A stretch of DNA of 64,000 nucleotides from Antedon mediterranea. Its lineage: Eukaryota > Echinodermata > Crinoidea > Comatulida > Antedonidae. Both the position numbers and the translations under genes were made by a program. The stretch covers positions 9,431,001 to 9,495,000 of the forward strand of contig NC_092673.1 in the NCBI RefSeq assembly GCF_964355755.1, written 5' to 3'. This document shows positions 1-11,900 of the stretch, one piece after another (within the stretch, counting starts at the first letter, position 1; every line of letters starts with the position of its first letter). The notes under the pieces are model-generated. The model saw nothing but the letters and a program-made list of their open reading frames with translations. It was not told the DNA's origin and ran no database searches.

Positions 1-1271
1 CAAAATCAAACATGAAGATGGCAATTTCAGAAGATATTGATTTGAGCAAAAAGATATAGGATTTGGAAAACAAATTGACATGCAGAAGTGCAGTGCACGC
101 TTTTTAAAATTTGTATAAATTTGACAAAAGCGATAAAAACTTTTAAAATTGAACTGGCCATTTGATCACAACATCCGAAAGGCACAATTTCTATATGATT
201 CATTACATTTCAGCAGCCAGGGCTAGGCCGATAATAATTTTTTCCACCGAAAAAATAGGGGGAGGGGGTTGGGGCAGGGTTGCGCCTGACTTTGTATTGT
301 TTAAATTCTGAATACAGTTTGTGTCTGATCTTTGTCATTTTCTTGGTATATTTACTTAACTTCTAATACTACCTACTTTCTTTTGAGCAAGTTGATGTAC
401 AAATAATTACTGTTTATGAGTTGAATGGTGAGGATATTTCATGAGTTGAAAAATTAAATAGAGCAGTCAATTTTTCAACGAATGAAATATTCCATTCAAA
501 CAAATACAAAACATTAACTAGAATTTAATTCATCACTTTGACGAATTATAGGTGATCATTTTTAATTTTACTATTTAATTTTTAAAAAAGGCATGAAAAA
601 ATCCTATTTCTTAAATTCAGGTAGCCAAATGATGATGTCATACCATTTTGTACTATCCAATGTGTACATGAATTCATATCTACAACTCATTGACTTCCAT
701 AATATTTAAAAAAAATATGGGGTTACTGTGCATTCTGTAAATTGAGTTCTTTTTTTTAAATGCCTTATTTTCAACCATTTTCAGCACTTCTGTGCAATTA
801 ATGTGCGCATTAATCCAACCTAAAAGTTGGAATTAACTCAAATTTGGTGAATATACTATTGATGGCGAGTAGAATGCGATTTGTACAAAAATACATATTT
901 TTTACACTTTCTAAGTAACGTACGGGCAAAAACATGTTTTTGCGCTCGCCATTTTTTGAAACACGCAAATGATCTAATTCATGCTTTAAATTGATAAAAA
1001 CGTAATTCTGAACTTTTTTAATTGTTAATGTGCGATTTCACATGCATGACCTTGGAACGCGTAAGTTTTTATTTGCTAATATTTTTACCCTGGACCTGAA
1101 GTTTACATATAGTGAATTTGATTGATATGTTATTTTAGAGTTATATGATTGATAGTGTGATTTCACAAAAGGCCTATAATAAATGACGTCATGGATGAGT
1201 GATCATGCTGAAAAGCTTATTAGGATTAAGTTAAAATAGTTTACAGAGAGAAATAAAGAAGAATAATAAGA

Positions 1272-1388
1272 ATAAAGATTTCATACATAAAAATAGGTGA
1301 TCATTTTATTCTAAATGATTATTTAATGATAATAATAATAAAGATTTTATACAATAACAATAGGTGATCATTTTATTCTAAATGATCA
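1272..1388. repeat. Two-copy tandem duplication, about 66-bp period
   Basis: Two near-identical units, each running from ATAAAGATTT to a shared TAGGTGATCATTTTATTC segment, start at about 1272 and 1339. The second unit ends in GATCACCTA, which is palindromic with the internal TAGGTGATC, so a hairpin is also possible. Confidence 0.7.
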
Positions 1389-2327
1389 CCTAATAATTTG
1401 TTTTATAAGTGTAACCCAGGTTTGTTTCCGCAACTTTATAATTAATCTTAACGAATAAATATAGCGCAAACGTAACTCAAATACAAAAACATCAGAACAT
1501 AAATTTAAATGGAACAAAACACGGTTTATTCGACCAAACTAGAATAAAATAAAAATAAAACAAAAGAGAACGGAAAGTATGACTTATCTAAGGCGCCGAT
1601 AAGGTAGCTACCGCTTCCAACGGCGACCTTGACCTCCGTCTTGCGTTTTTTGCCTTACGGTAGATGAATACAGTTGATTTATATAGCAGTCTATACAGAT
1701 AATTTCGGTGTCCGAGAACCAGTGGTTCTTCGGTAGCCTATACAAAGAGTCAAAATACAGTATAATAATACAGTATACTGTCTAAAATAGTTTAACATTG
1801 AATGTACCATAAGTACATTATCAGCCTTACATGGCAATAGTCATAAAACGACTTCATAATGGCAATCGTTGTCTAAAAAATCACATAATGAAAAAGGAAA
1901 ATAAAAACATTGTCTTAAAGAACAATAAATAAGTAAAAGAGGAAAATAACAATTTGCTGATCTATACAATGCCTATATGATATAATAGGTCTATCTTGAG
2001 CCTGCTTACCCTAACAGTAACAGACCAATCATGGAAACATTCCATTTGTAAAAATAGGTTTAAACATTAATAATACCGGTAATGTCACGTTAAGTTATAT
2101 ACTATACTGTAATGACTTCCATTAAAACAGCATTAACTGTAAATAATAACAACAGTAATAATAATATACTTATACAATAATGAACTTTAAATATAGAACA
2201 AAATAAATTGGTGTTCAAACACTCATCTATACAAAGAGCCAATATTCAAAATAAAACGAACAGTCTTCAATATGTACAATACAGTCGATCAAATATAGTT
2301 TTTTAGTGCAATATGCCAAACTAGCAC

Positions 2328-2413
2328 AAACTTCCAATCAACGTGAACTTAAAACTTAGTTCGGTAATGTAAACTTCCAATCAACGCGAACTTAAAACTT
2401 AGTTCGGTAATGT
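2328..2413. repeat. Two-copy tandem duplication, 43-bp unit
   Basis: The unit beginning AACTTCCAATCAACG and ending TTCGGTAATGT occurs twice head to tail with one base difference (ACGTGAAC versus ACGCGAAC). This is a recent local duplication in noncoding DNA. Confidence 0.85.
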
Positions 2414-3597
2414 AATTATACTGTAGTACAGTAAAACATATAGCTAGCTTTAAATAAAGTCATATATTTTAATTTGTAACACTTAGAAATGACCAGCACT
2501 TCAGATGGCATAATCAGGAAAAGAGAATGAAACATGGGAACATACCCTAATATTGGCCCAGTCACCTGACCAAGGCTAATCCCATTGGTCAATCCATGTT
2601 GCTGGGGAAAAAGCAAAGGGTAAACTGGCCCTTATTGGTCAGTGTCTATAGAAAAAACAGAAAGCTCTCATGCATTTAATACCACAAAAGATAAACAACT
2701 AATTAAAACTTGGGCTCAACAACAAAGGATAAAAAGATTAAAAATCTAATAAGGAAAACATGGTAAACCATGGCAGAGTTACATAAGACACCTACTTTTA
2801 TTCAAGTTATCCATCGTAAATCATTGACGAATGCTAGGCCGGGAAGCTAGGCCATTAAAAAGGGCAGTGTTCCAACTTTAGACACGGAGTAGAACAGCTA
2901 TAGACGACGCGCACAGAAAGCTGATTTATGAACGCGCTGTCAACAATGTCGCATCGCAACAATTCTCAAAATGTTTACAGAAAGCTGAACATGCATTAGA
3001 GCCATTCAATCACCATTACGTATCACTTTTTCATTAGATAGGGCTATATTCCAAATGACAATGATGCGTATTGACCAATCAAATGGCAAGAATACAATTG
3101 GGTGTTATAATTTCAAATATATACAGTTACATATTCAAATATATTGTATTGTTGAAATTACATCACATACATTATTCAAATCTTTTAGCCATGATGATGT
3201 CATCAATTGAATGAATGGGAATAATTAATTAACCAAAAACATCAATTCAAACACAATATCAATTGCGAATAGCCAATTATTAAAAGCTGTGGATGCTTTC
3301 TAGTCATAGTGTTAATTTCTGTCAAGATACAACTTTTGTTACATGGGAAGTACACTAAGATGGGGATCCATCCAAAAATGTCTCACATGTCTAGAATGGC
3401 ACCTCTAGTAACCCTTTCACACTAAAAGCAAAACCTCGTAGTTGACGCCCCGCTGTTTTCGGATTTTAAAACAGCAGGGTTGAACATCTGATTATTCTCC
3501 GGAGAGCAAACTGCTGAAAGGTCCAACATCAAACTCCAGATATATTGAAAAATATTCTTTTTTCCAAACCAATAATTAGTAAAAACTAACCTTGACA

Positions 3598-3629
3598 GTT
3601 TCGCTGTCCTAATCGAACAGCTTCTTCAG
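3598..3629 (-). ncRNA. Hammerhead-ribozyme-like motif in Penelope 3' region
   Basis: On the minus strand the order is CTGAAGA (3629-3623), a hairpin with a GCTGT/ACAGC stem, then GAAAC (3602-3598) and TGTC. This resembles the CUGAUGA-helix II-GAAA-stem III-GUC order of a hammerhead. The core has A instead of U in CUGAUGA, and one extra base precedes helix II. Hammerheads are known in Penelope-like terminal repeats. Activity here is doubtful. Confidence 0.4.
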
Positions 3630-3648
3630 AAATAATGACGATCTATCA

Positions 3649-4950
3649 TCAAACAGACTGACCTCTAGAGGGCCTATTCTGTTTAATGACAGGGTCATAC
3701 ACGTGACTGAGTTGGTGGGTGCCCTCGTCTCTGTTGATGATTTGGTTTCCTCGTCTGCGGATCCAGATGGCTTCTCTGATGCGTCGGTTGTTTGTATCTG
3801 GTTCCCTGTCGATGATTTTAGGTTGTGTCCAGTCTATTATGTGATTTAGCTTGACGGCATGATCTGCTATAGCTGATTTGCTCAGTTCATTTTTTGATTC
3901 TCTATGTGATTGACGAGTGAAGTTCTTTCTCTGTTGGGTTATCTTTTCTGTTTCTTTTCTATGTTCTTTTAACCTTGTGCCAAAACAACGACCCGTTTCT
4001 CCAATGTAGGTGTGATCACAATTAGAACATGAGATTTCGTAGACGCAATTAGCCACTTTCAATTTGTCAACTTGGTCTTTTGGGTGGACAAGTAGTTGTC
4101 GTAATGAAGTGTGGGGTTTCATAGCTGTGTTGATGCCAAACACTTTACTAACTCGCTCCGAAAGTCCTGCTACATAAGGGACGACTACAAATCCTTTGCT
4201 TTCCATGGTGTTTTCTTTCTTCTTGGATGTTACTTTTTTATTTTCTTTCATTTTTTTCTTTACTTGGTTGAATGACCACTTGGGATAGCCACATCTGGAA
4301 AGGGCTGATGTTATATTGGCCTCTTCTGTATTACGATCTGCATCCATAGTGACAATGGAATTCATACGGTCAAATAGTGTTCTGATTATTCCCAGTTTTT
4401 GATGTACAGGATGGTGAGAATTAAAATGTAGGTACTGGTCCGTATGTGTCGGTTTTCTATATACTAAAAGTTTGACAGATCCATCTGGTTTTCTAATGAT
4501 GAGAGAATCGAGGAAAGGGATCTTGTTTTCATATTCTTTCTCGTAGGTGAACTTTATGGTGCCAGCTGGGTCAGATGAATTGAGATGATGTGTGAGATTT
4601 TCAACTTGGTCTTGTTTAACAATTTCAAGAACGTCATCCACGTAGCGTTTCCATAACCGAGGTTTACATTGTAAGGGTGCTGACGCTATAGCTTTCTGTT
4701 CTAGAAATTCTAAATACAGGTTCGCTACAATGGGAGAGACTGGGCTCCCCATGGCTGCCCCAAATCTTTGTTGGTAAATAATCCCTCGAAATGTAAAATA
4801 GGTGGTAGTTAGGACGAACTTTAATAACTCCATGATGTCATCTATCTCCAATAGTGTTCTGTTTTTAAGGTCATTATCCTCTTGTAGTCGAGATGTTATG
4901 ACGGTCAGGGAATCTTCTATTGGAATGTTGGTAAACAGAGAAACAACATC
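3649..4950 (-). pseudogene. Penelope-like reverse transcriptase C-terminal half plus GIY-YIG endonuclease
   Basis: The frame resumes after the 13-base insertion with DVVSLFTNIP (RT motif A). It continues with AAMGSPVSPIVANLYLE (motif B), KRYVDDVLEI (catalytic YVDD, motif C) and IPFLDSLI. The C-terminal part holds a basic linker, then VYEISCSNCDHTYIGETG and RLKEHRKE, the GIY-YIG nuclease core with its zinc-finger-like CxxC lead-in. About 430 codons are uninterrupted to the stop at 3649-3651. The catalytic residues look intact, so the element decayed mainly through the upstream frameshift. Confidence 0.92.
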
Positions 4951-4951
4951 A

Positions 4952-5653
4952 TTACATCATTACATGGGAATTGAAAATTTCATCCTCCTCTATCATGACT
5001 TCCGTAAGTTCTTGAGCTAAATGTTTTGAGTTGTTGATGTGATGTTGTGTGCTTCCTACTAAGGGGGAGAGAATATCAGCAACGGCTTTAGCGGTTTCAT
5101 ATGCTATGGATCCTGTATAGTCCACAATAGGTCTAACTTTTTTACCTTCTTTGTGTATCTTAGGTGTAGCGTAAATACGAGGGATGTTTTCTACCGTAGG
5201 AAATAGCAAGTAATACTGTCTGTTATTGATCTTATTCTGCTTTTTTAACCTAGTAAGAATGGATACCAACTCACTTTTATATCTGCGGGTAGGATCCTTT
5301 TTTAAAACTTCATAGGTTCTTTCATCTGCAAGCATCGTTTTTACAATCTGCTCATATTCTTCTTTGTCCATTATGACAGTGGTCTTTCCTTTATCGGCTG
5401 GTAAAATAAGAATAGGATCTTCTTTTTTAAGTTGAACAATGGCTTTGCGTTCTTCCTTCGTGATGTTAGGCTTCGGTGTTTTAGCACTACGGAGAATGTT
5501 AGCCATGCATGACCGGAGACTAGCTGTGTTGTTGCCTCTGATTTTGCTGCAGGCGTATTCGGTCGCTACAATGTAGTCGTCCACTGGTATTTTGCTTGGT
5601 GACGGTGCAAAATTTAAGCCTTTCGCTAACACGCTCGATTGTGAGTTTGTCAA
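4952..5653 (-). pseudogene. Penelope-like reverse transcriptase, N-terminal half
   Basis: This open frame of about 233 codons encodes the front half of the RT. The frame stays open upstream to about 5735, where KKWVVNLS precedes KGLNFAPSPSKIP, both typical of the Penelope N-terminal region. Further along come ILPADKGKTTVIMDKEEY and YATPKIHKEGKKVRPIV, the fingers motifs of Penelope RTs. The frame ends in a stop right after FNSH, where a 13-base insertion (4951-4963, a partial tandem copy of neighbouring bases) shifts the frame away from the expected DVVSLFTNIP motif. A start codon is not obvious, and the element is probably truncated here. The product is not expected to be functional. Confidence 0.88.
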
Positions 5654-5772
5654 CTTGTACTTGGATAGATTTACGACCCATTTTTTAAGATATGCACTTC
5701 CTAAATTAGGATTACCATCAGAATTACTTTTTACTAATTATTGGTTTGGAAAAAAGAATATTTTTCAATATA

Positions 5773-6729
5773 CTTATACCTACAAACCAGATGAACATTT
5801 TCAATCATCAAACTCCAGAGTTTTAAATATTATTATTATATTTTAAATATTTATACAAAATATATAGCGGGTTTAAAAAATGATAAGTAGTATCAATAAA
5901 ACATTATATTACTTCTGAGACTTTTGAAAGTAATTATTAAATTAAAAATATTAATAATTAAAATGATTCTAATGATTGTCGGTATAAACAAACAAAATAG
6001 ATTTTATTTTATAAACCCCGGTGTTGCTAGGTTGGTGCGAAAGGGATATCTCCGGAGTTTCTCAACGTTTTGAATTATCATAAACCCCGGGGTGTCTCAG
6101 GAGATCACTCCAGAGTTTTGGTGTGAAAGGGATATTATTTGGCTGGAAATGACTCTTCTCAGAATAGCGCACTCACAATTGGTAAAACGATCATAGCATA
6201 TTTTTTCTGCTGGTAAACACATGCTATAGAATAACATAATTTGTGTTCAACGTCAAGGGATTCTTCTGCTAAGGCCTGAATAACATCGCTGTGAGTGTAA
6301 CATCATTTGGGCTGGACCTGTTTCTATTGAATGTTCATTGTAAAAGTTCCCACTGCTGGTACATCAAAGTTTGCAGTTTTTCAGTCAAGCTACATACTGT
6401 ACTCTTTTGCAAACTATATCTGGTAAAAAACTGTAGATTTAAAATGTAATCAGTTTTGTAGATCAGTTTTGTAGATTCTACAAAACTGAGAACATTTCAC
6501 ATCTTAGATTAGTGTGTAATTGATAAAAAGTTTTAGCTCCTCTTTATCACATCCCTTTTATCACATCCCTTTTACTTGTACTAGAGCTACCCGGGTTAAT
6601 TTTAAGATGTTTATACTGACCTAAAATTTAATATTTCACATTTCTGGTTACACAATTCCGGATCAACTCTGCATTTTGTTGACGGTGTATGATTAATAAA
6701 TTAAAATATAATGTGATTGTTTTCTTCAG
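5773..6729. other. Noncoding gap: MITE right arm and intron
   Basis: To about 6131 this is the right arm of the CTCCGGAG element. From 6132 to 6729 I see no gene. The stretch ends in the polypyrimidine tract and CAG acceptor (TTTTCTTCAG) of the large exon. Confidence 0.6.
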
Positions 6730-8984
6730 ATTCTTCTTTGGAGCCAAGTATCCATCCAGTGTCCTCACATGATGCATTGGATGTCATATCATCTGGTTGT
6801 GTGGAAGATCAAGATGGTCACCAGATAACATCTGTAGATCATGCAGCCAATGTATTACCACAAACCAAGGTATGTTCTTCAGAGAACGACAAGAATAGGA
6901 AAACTAGAGAAGATGATCAGCAAGCTATCAGTTCAGAGTTAGCTAGTGGTGAAACTAGGAAAAGTGATGTTAGGAATTTAGGAGAAGAAGGTGGCAGCAT
7001 GGTAATTAATAAGTATATTCAAAATAATGGTAATGATTCACTATTACAGCCAAAGTTGCATGAAAGCATATCAAATGATTACTCCAGAAACAATGGTGAA
7101 ACCATGTCAACCTCAAGCATTTCAACACAGTCTGTAGATAACAAGTCTGCAAAAAAGGATAAGAAAAAGAGAAGCTGTCTGTCATTAAATTGTAAAAGTT
7201 CTACAACCAACTCAAGTAGTCCTGAGAACAGTAGTTACCAGAAAAACAACCTTAAAAGTCGGGATCATACTATAGTTGATTCCGATGCCACATCTGCTAT
7301 AGTAGAGCCAACACATGAAGTTTTAGATGTTGGCTCCTTTGACAATTTTACTTCACCTTTGACCAATTATAGCACACCATCAAAATTAATACAGAAAGCA
7401 CAAGATAGAGAAGTTGGTGACCTTGTCTGTGGTGTTGGTTCTTTTTCAAGCTACACTACTCCTTCAAAGATGATGGCGAAACTATTACTTGATGCTGAAG
7501 ACAGTATTATCAGTAAAACACCATCAGTGCTATTGAGAAAGAGAACTGATCGGGAGAAGAATGAAAGTATTGCAGGAGTTGGATCCTTTCAAAGTTTCAC
7601 ATCACCTTCAGTGTTGATTGAAACTAATCCAGAGGAAAATAGTGATGCCAAAACTGAAATTTCATCTATGGAAATGGTATTCAAAGCTTCTCTTTCGAAT
7701 TTTGTAACACCTATATCAGATTATGCAGACAGACTGATAGATCCTGATCAAGTTTTGAAAAAACCATATAATAAAAAACTTTGTACCAACAGTTCTGATG
7801 AAGATGAGTGGGTCATTATTGAGGAATGTTACAGTCCTTTAATAAAATTTCCTCCCATGGAAGAAAAAAATCCTACAAGATCTACAAATACTGAGAACAG
7901 TGTTAGTGAACAACCAGGATTGTCCTTCAGTGTCCCAGCAGCAAGTCTAATTGCTAGGCATCTTGACGAGAGTATCGCCCGTATTCTTAAACCGGACTTT
8001 AGTCGTAGTTCGAGCTAAAACTAAAAAAATGACGTCATTTTAATTCATAAACCGAACTTCAACTAAATCACCGACTAAATCAGGCCAACCTCGACTAAAT
8101 CGAGACGGATTTTGATCGATTTTTTTAGTCCTGGAGGGGGCAGACTAAATGGTCGACTAAATGGTTTTTAAACGATGTTTATAAAAAACGTAACAGTCAT
8201 TGAGTTGTTATATTGGCCAGATATTGAAGAATGAAATATCTATATTTATATTAGCTTAATTAAATATACATTGGTATAAATTATAATAATGAAAATCATC
8301 TTTATTTACAACTGTATACAAATTACATTATTTTCTTCGCGCAAGTCCGACTTGAGCTACGTCACGCCATAGCGACAATGGGAGATGCGGCAATTCACCA
8401 CGCGATGGAATGTTTAGGGGGCCTAGCGCTTTCTTGTCACGCTATGAAGTGCGTGGTTCGTGGCGATCATACTTTGTTGGGGTCCTAGAAAATATAAAAG
8501 TTACCGTACCGCCATGGTTCCTAAATATATTTTTAAGATTTTATTTGTTGTTAATCAAATATACTTCACTGTTAAATTAATACTGATATTGTTCTAATAA
8601 TTAACGATTAAAATTATTTTTCATGTATATAGTCCTGATGCGTAAAAAGTGTTGTAAGAAATGGAAAGTGATATCAATGCGCAAAATTTCGTCTGCTCCT
8701 CAAATACTCTCTTGTCATTGGCCAATGTATAGCCTTTGTTACCCAGACGTGTGCAACTCGACTAAAAGCTCGACTTCATTAAGTCGAACTGCAAACTTCG
8801 ACTACTTCGTTTTTGAATCGAATTTGAAGTAATAGCTCGAACTACGACTTTTCCAAGTCGAACTTCGAACTACGACTAAAGTCCGGTTTAAGAATACGGG
8901 CGTTAGAGTGCACCAGAGGCTTGTATTCTACGGGATCTGGAAACTACAGTATTAAATGAGAATATTAGCATACAAACTAGTCAG
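6730..8984 (+). CDS. Large N-terminal exon of the coiled-coil gene, interrupted by a MITE
   Basis: The exon starts after TTTTCTTCAG in phase 1 and is open for about 415 codons to 7975, where a transposon begins. The frame resumes at 8907 (AGT GCA CCA) with a coiled-coil stretch including ILRDLETTVLNENIS, and ends at CAG|GTAAAT in phase 0, matching the next exon. Counting codons from 6717, G-S-F repeats lie near residues 204, 240, 288 and 324: VGSFDNFTSP, VGSFSSYTTP, VGSFQSFTSP and a diverged ASLSNFVTP. An acidic DEDEWVII motif is near residue 365. Basic runs such as KKDKKKRS occur. As the DNA stands, translation would run 13 codons into the transposon and stop at 8016-8018. Confidence 0.8.
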
Positions 8985-11900
8985 GTAAATTTTAGAAAAT
9001 GGTTCAGCCATATTGTAAAATTATCTTTTTATAGTCATTTTTGTATTAATATTTACTCTAGTAGACTACATTAGATAAACTTTCGTGTGCACTTTGAGGT
9101 CCAGAGAATTTGACTTCATAGATTGGTTTAGGGTGGTCAATCAATCATTTTTGGCTTGGTTACACATTTTAAAATGTGATGAAAGATATAAATAAGGCCT
9201 TAAAATGTCGACAACCACTGGTCACAGCGAGGTAATTTTGGTATCAAATTGATCAGAAGGTGTACATTCATTACGATATTGAAAACGTATTAGCTAGTAC
9301 AAATCTGTTTCGCATGGTTACGAAATATTGAGTGTGCCGTCCAAAATATGACTGCGGTAAATTTGAACGAAGCGCAGGTATATGTTGCTTGGCTGCCTAG
9401 GCCTAGCGTACAGGTAACATCAAAACGAGAGTGGACTTTAAAAACTGCTATTTATCAAAATTGACCTGGCATTTTCAGTAAATTATTTTTCGTAAATTAC
9501 TTTCAATAAATCTTTAATTATATTACATTAAAGGTAATAATAATAAAGTATAGTATTGATATTATTTTATTTATTATGATTATAAATGATGATTTATTAC
9601 TTTACAAAACACATTTTTAGATCTTTGTATCATATTTTTACACAGGTTTCCAAGACATCTCAACAATAGTTCCTAAGTGAATTTAGTATCCCCGTACACA
9701 GTATGAATCAACAAAAAACAACGGATTAACACATCTGTTCTCTTTAATTGTAAACGATCTTATATTCCTTTAATCATCTACCGGATAATCATCAGTTCCT
9801 TGTTAATGGTTAACCACGGTTTAATTCTAAATAACAAAAAAAAAAAACAAAAAAAAAACAGGCCAGCAACCCAAGGTCACAGTGCATATCGGCCGCCAGT
9901 CATTTCGGCCGCCGGTTATGGAACGCCTAAAATCATGAAACGCCAAAAAGGACAAAATATAAAATGGTGTATACATGTGCCTATCGCCTGAATAGACGTG
10001 CGTATTCAAACAGCAAGCAGCAATCAACAAAAACGATCATACTTTTTGATTTTTGTATAGAGTTGCGCTATTTTACTGTCATTCGCCGGCTTCTTCCTGA
10101 CTGAGCCCTACAACCTCTCAGCCCCCCCCCCCCCACAACAACCACTGTGAAATAAAATAATTATTATCCATACATTATTCTCACATCTATCAAAGATTCA
10201 TTGTACATCATAAACTGTAGGGCTGGTAGATTGATTTATAACGAAATTTTATCTATATATTTTATTATTATCCTAAACCATGCTCACGTCAGAGTGGCGG
10301 ATATCGAATGCAAAAATCATCATCATGCATCAAATTCCTTTATTGCATAAACCTCATTGACCTGGTATCCACTTGCAGGTATAGAACGAGTTTCGTAATT
10401 AACTGTGATTAAAAAATACGCAATAGGCGCGTCTACTTGTTTAACTATTAAATTATTATTTATTTTCAAAACCTTAAACAACGGCATGCTAAAAGAACAC
10501 ATTACAATTCATTAAAACCTGTAAGATAAAATGGAAACACAAATTATTTATAAATAATGAGATAAATATTTATATTTACTGTACTTAAAAAATAACGATC
10601 GAGGTTTAAAAAAATGTCAAACAGTATTATTAGAAATTCCAATATTCATAATTAACTAAAAACATAATGACCGTTTTCATTAAAAATGTATCTAATGTGC
10701 CATATACAAATTAGCGCGACCAAAATAAAACGTAACCGATATCAAACGTAACTAATAGGATAAAAATCGTATCTAGCGGCGCTCCATACAAAATACCGGA
10801 TGTTTATTTTATCGCGACCGATTTCAAACGCGATCGATTTCAAGCGCGACCGATTTCATCTGACACCATTTACACACGTCTATTCAGGCGATAGGCACAT
10901 GTATACACCCTTTTTGACAAGTAAGTAAGTAACAATACGTTATTAACAATATTGACGATTCTGGCGGCCCGAAATGAACAATACATATTTTGTCTTTTTT
11001 GGCGTTTCATGATTTTGGGCGTTCCATAACCGGCGGCCGTAATGACTGGCGGCCGAAATGATCAGACACCAAACCCAATAACACATGTCTCCCTGACCTC
11101 TCCCAATTGACCTCTCTCAATTTTTGTTATAGAGGGCCTGATTTTCTAACTTTAGAGGGTCTGTGTTTAAATTTATTTCATAGATAGGCTGGAGTTAATT
11201 CATTGTAAGAGTGCGTGGCGCAGTGTGTTGGACTCTCGACTACTGATCGTGAGATTGAGGTTCGAATCCAACTCTCGCCGCATTGCATGTATCCTTGAAT
11301 TATGAAATTTTATTTTCACGAGGGATTCCCCTCATGAAAATAGAATTTCATATTTCACCAAATGAATTATTTGTACCATATACTACTATTACATTTTTTA
11401 AAGGAAGAATTAGAAAATGCTACCGAATCCTTAGAAGAGATGAAAGCGAAGTTGTCAGTTGTTCACAATCAAGCTGAATTAGAAAATATGGAACATAACT
11501 GGTGTTTCAAGCAACTTGCAGACCAATCATCTCTATCACTCACACTAGATGTAAGCTAATTTTTATTGAAAATGTTTATCTAATTGATATTGGGGATAAC
11601 ACGATCTTTTTTTACTTTCGCTATTCTTTCCACAATTTTTTTTGGCAGCCTATCTCAAATTTTTGTGAACAGAAAATTGTATAACTTTTAAGTGTAGGTG
11701 TGCAGAAAACTGATTTTATAATGATTGCATAGCGTAACTATACATGATTTTATGAAAAAAAACCCAAATAAAAAATAAAACTTAATAAAATTATTCATAT
11801 CAACGGTCAACTTTATAAGGCAAAAATGGCATGTTGCACAAAAAATGTGTGTTTAAAAGTTTGCAGTGCGAAAAATAAAAGTCTAAGCTTATTGCACGTT

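Larger units (their letters stand above)
1..3410. other. AT-rich noncoding stretch
   Basis: No reading frame here shows coiled-coil, enzyme or retroelement similarity that I recognise. The 66-codon minus frame around 2416-2616 has no recognisable motif. The stretch holds two short tandem duplications, listed separately. It could be intron or upstream flank of the coiled-coil gene whose first visible exon starts at 6730, since that exon begins in phase 1 and so needs an earlier exon. Confidence 0.5.
3541..5772 (-). mobile_element. Penelope-like retroelement (RT + GIY-YIG), 5'-truncated
   Basis: The element reads on the minus strand. It contains a Penelope-type reverse transcriptase followed by a GIY-YIG endonuclease, the order that defines endonuclease-bearing Penelope-like elements. 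It is bounded by a roughly 45-bp inverted repeat: 3541-3586 is the reverse complement of 5727-5772, and both contain CCAAACCAATAATTAG or its complement. Such inverted partial terminal repeats are known for this class. The right arm lies just upstream of the truncated N-terminus. The coding frame is broken once, near 4951-4963. Confidence 0.9.
3411..6131. mobile_element. CTCCGGAG-rich inverted-repeat element, split by a Penelope-like insertion
   Basis: The left end begins CCCTTTCACAC and the right end finishes GTGTGAAAGGG. Both arms carry ACTCCGGAG or ACTCCAGAG words and a CCCCGG(T/G)GT motif. A second, uninterrupted copy lies at about 27100-27640, with similar TTTCACACCAAAACTCC and TTTGGTGTGAAAG ends and the same AT-rich core around ATATATAGCGGGTTT. 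In this copy the core is interrupted by a Penelope-like element at 3541-5772. No coding capacity of its own is visible, so it is a non-autonomous DNA element (MITE-like). Superfamily not determined. Confidence 0.65.
8985..11403. other. Intron 1 with repeats
   Basis: This intron lies between the donor at 8985 and the acceptor TTTTTTAAAG at 11403. It holds a dispersed repeat (9055-9290), an inverted-repeat element (9886-11062) and a tRNA-like SINE (11209-11281). No exon-like frame with matching phase was found. Confidence 0.7.

Noticed and set aside
2416-2616. 66-codon minus-strand frame
   Set aside because: No motif, no splice context and ordinary AT-rich composition; likely chance.
8623-8832. 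69-codon frame identical in both PIF-like MITE copies (8623-8832 and 19279-19488)
   Set aside because: Identity follows from the recent copying of the whole element. There is no motif, and the third copy does not preserve the frame.
11209-11281. Functional tRNA gene
   Set aside because: A and B boxes are present, but the acceptor stem does not pair and the segment looks like a SINE head.
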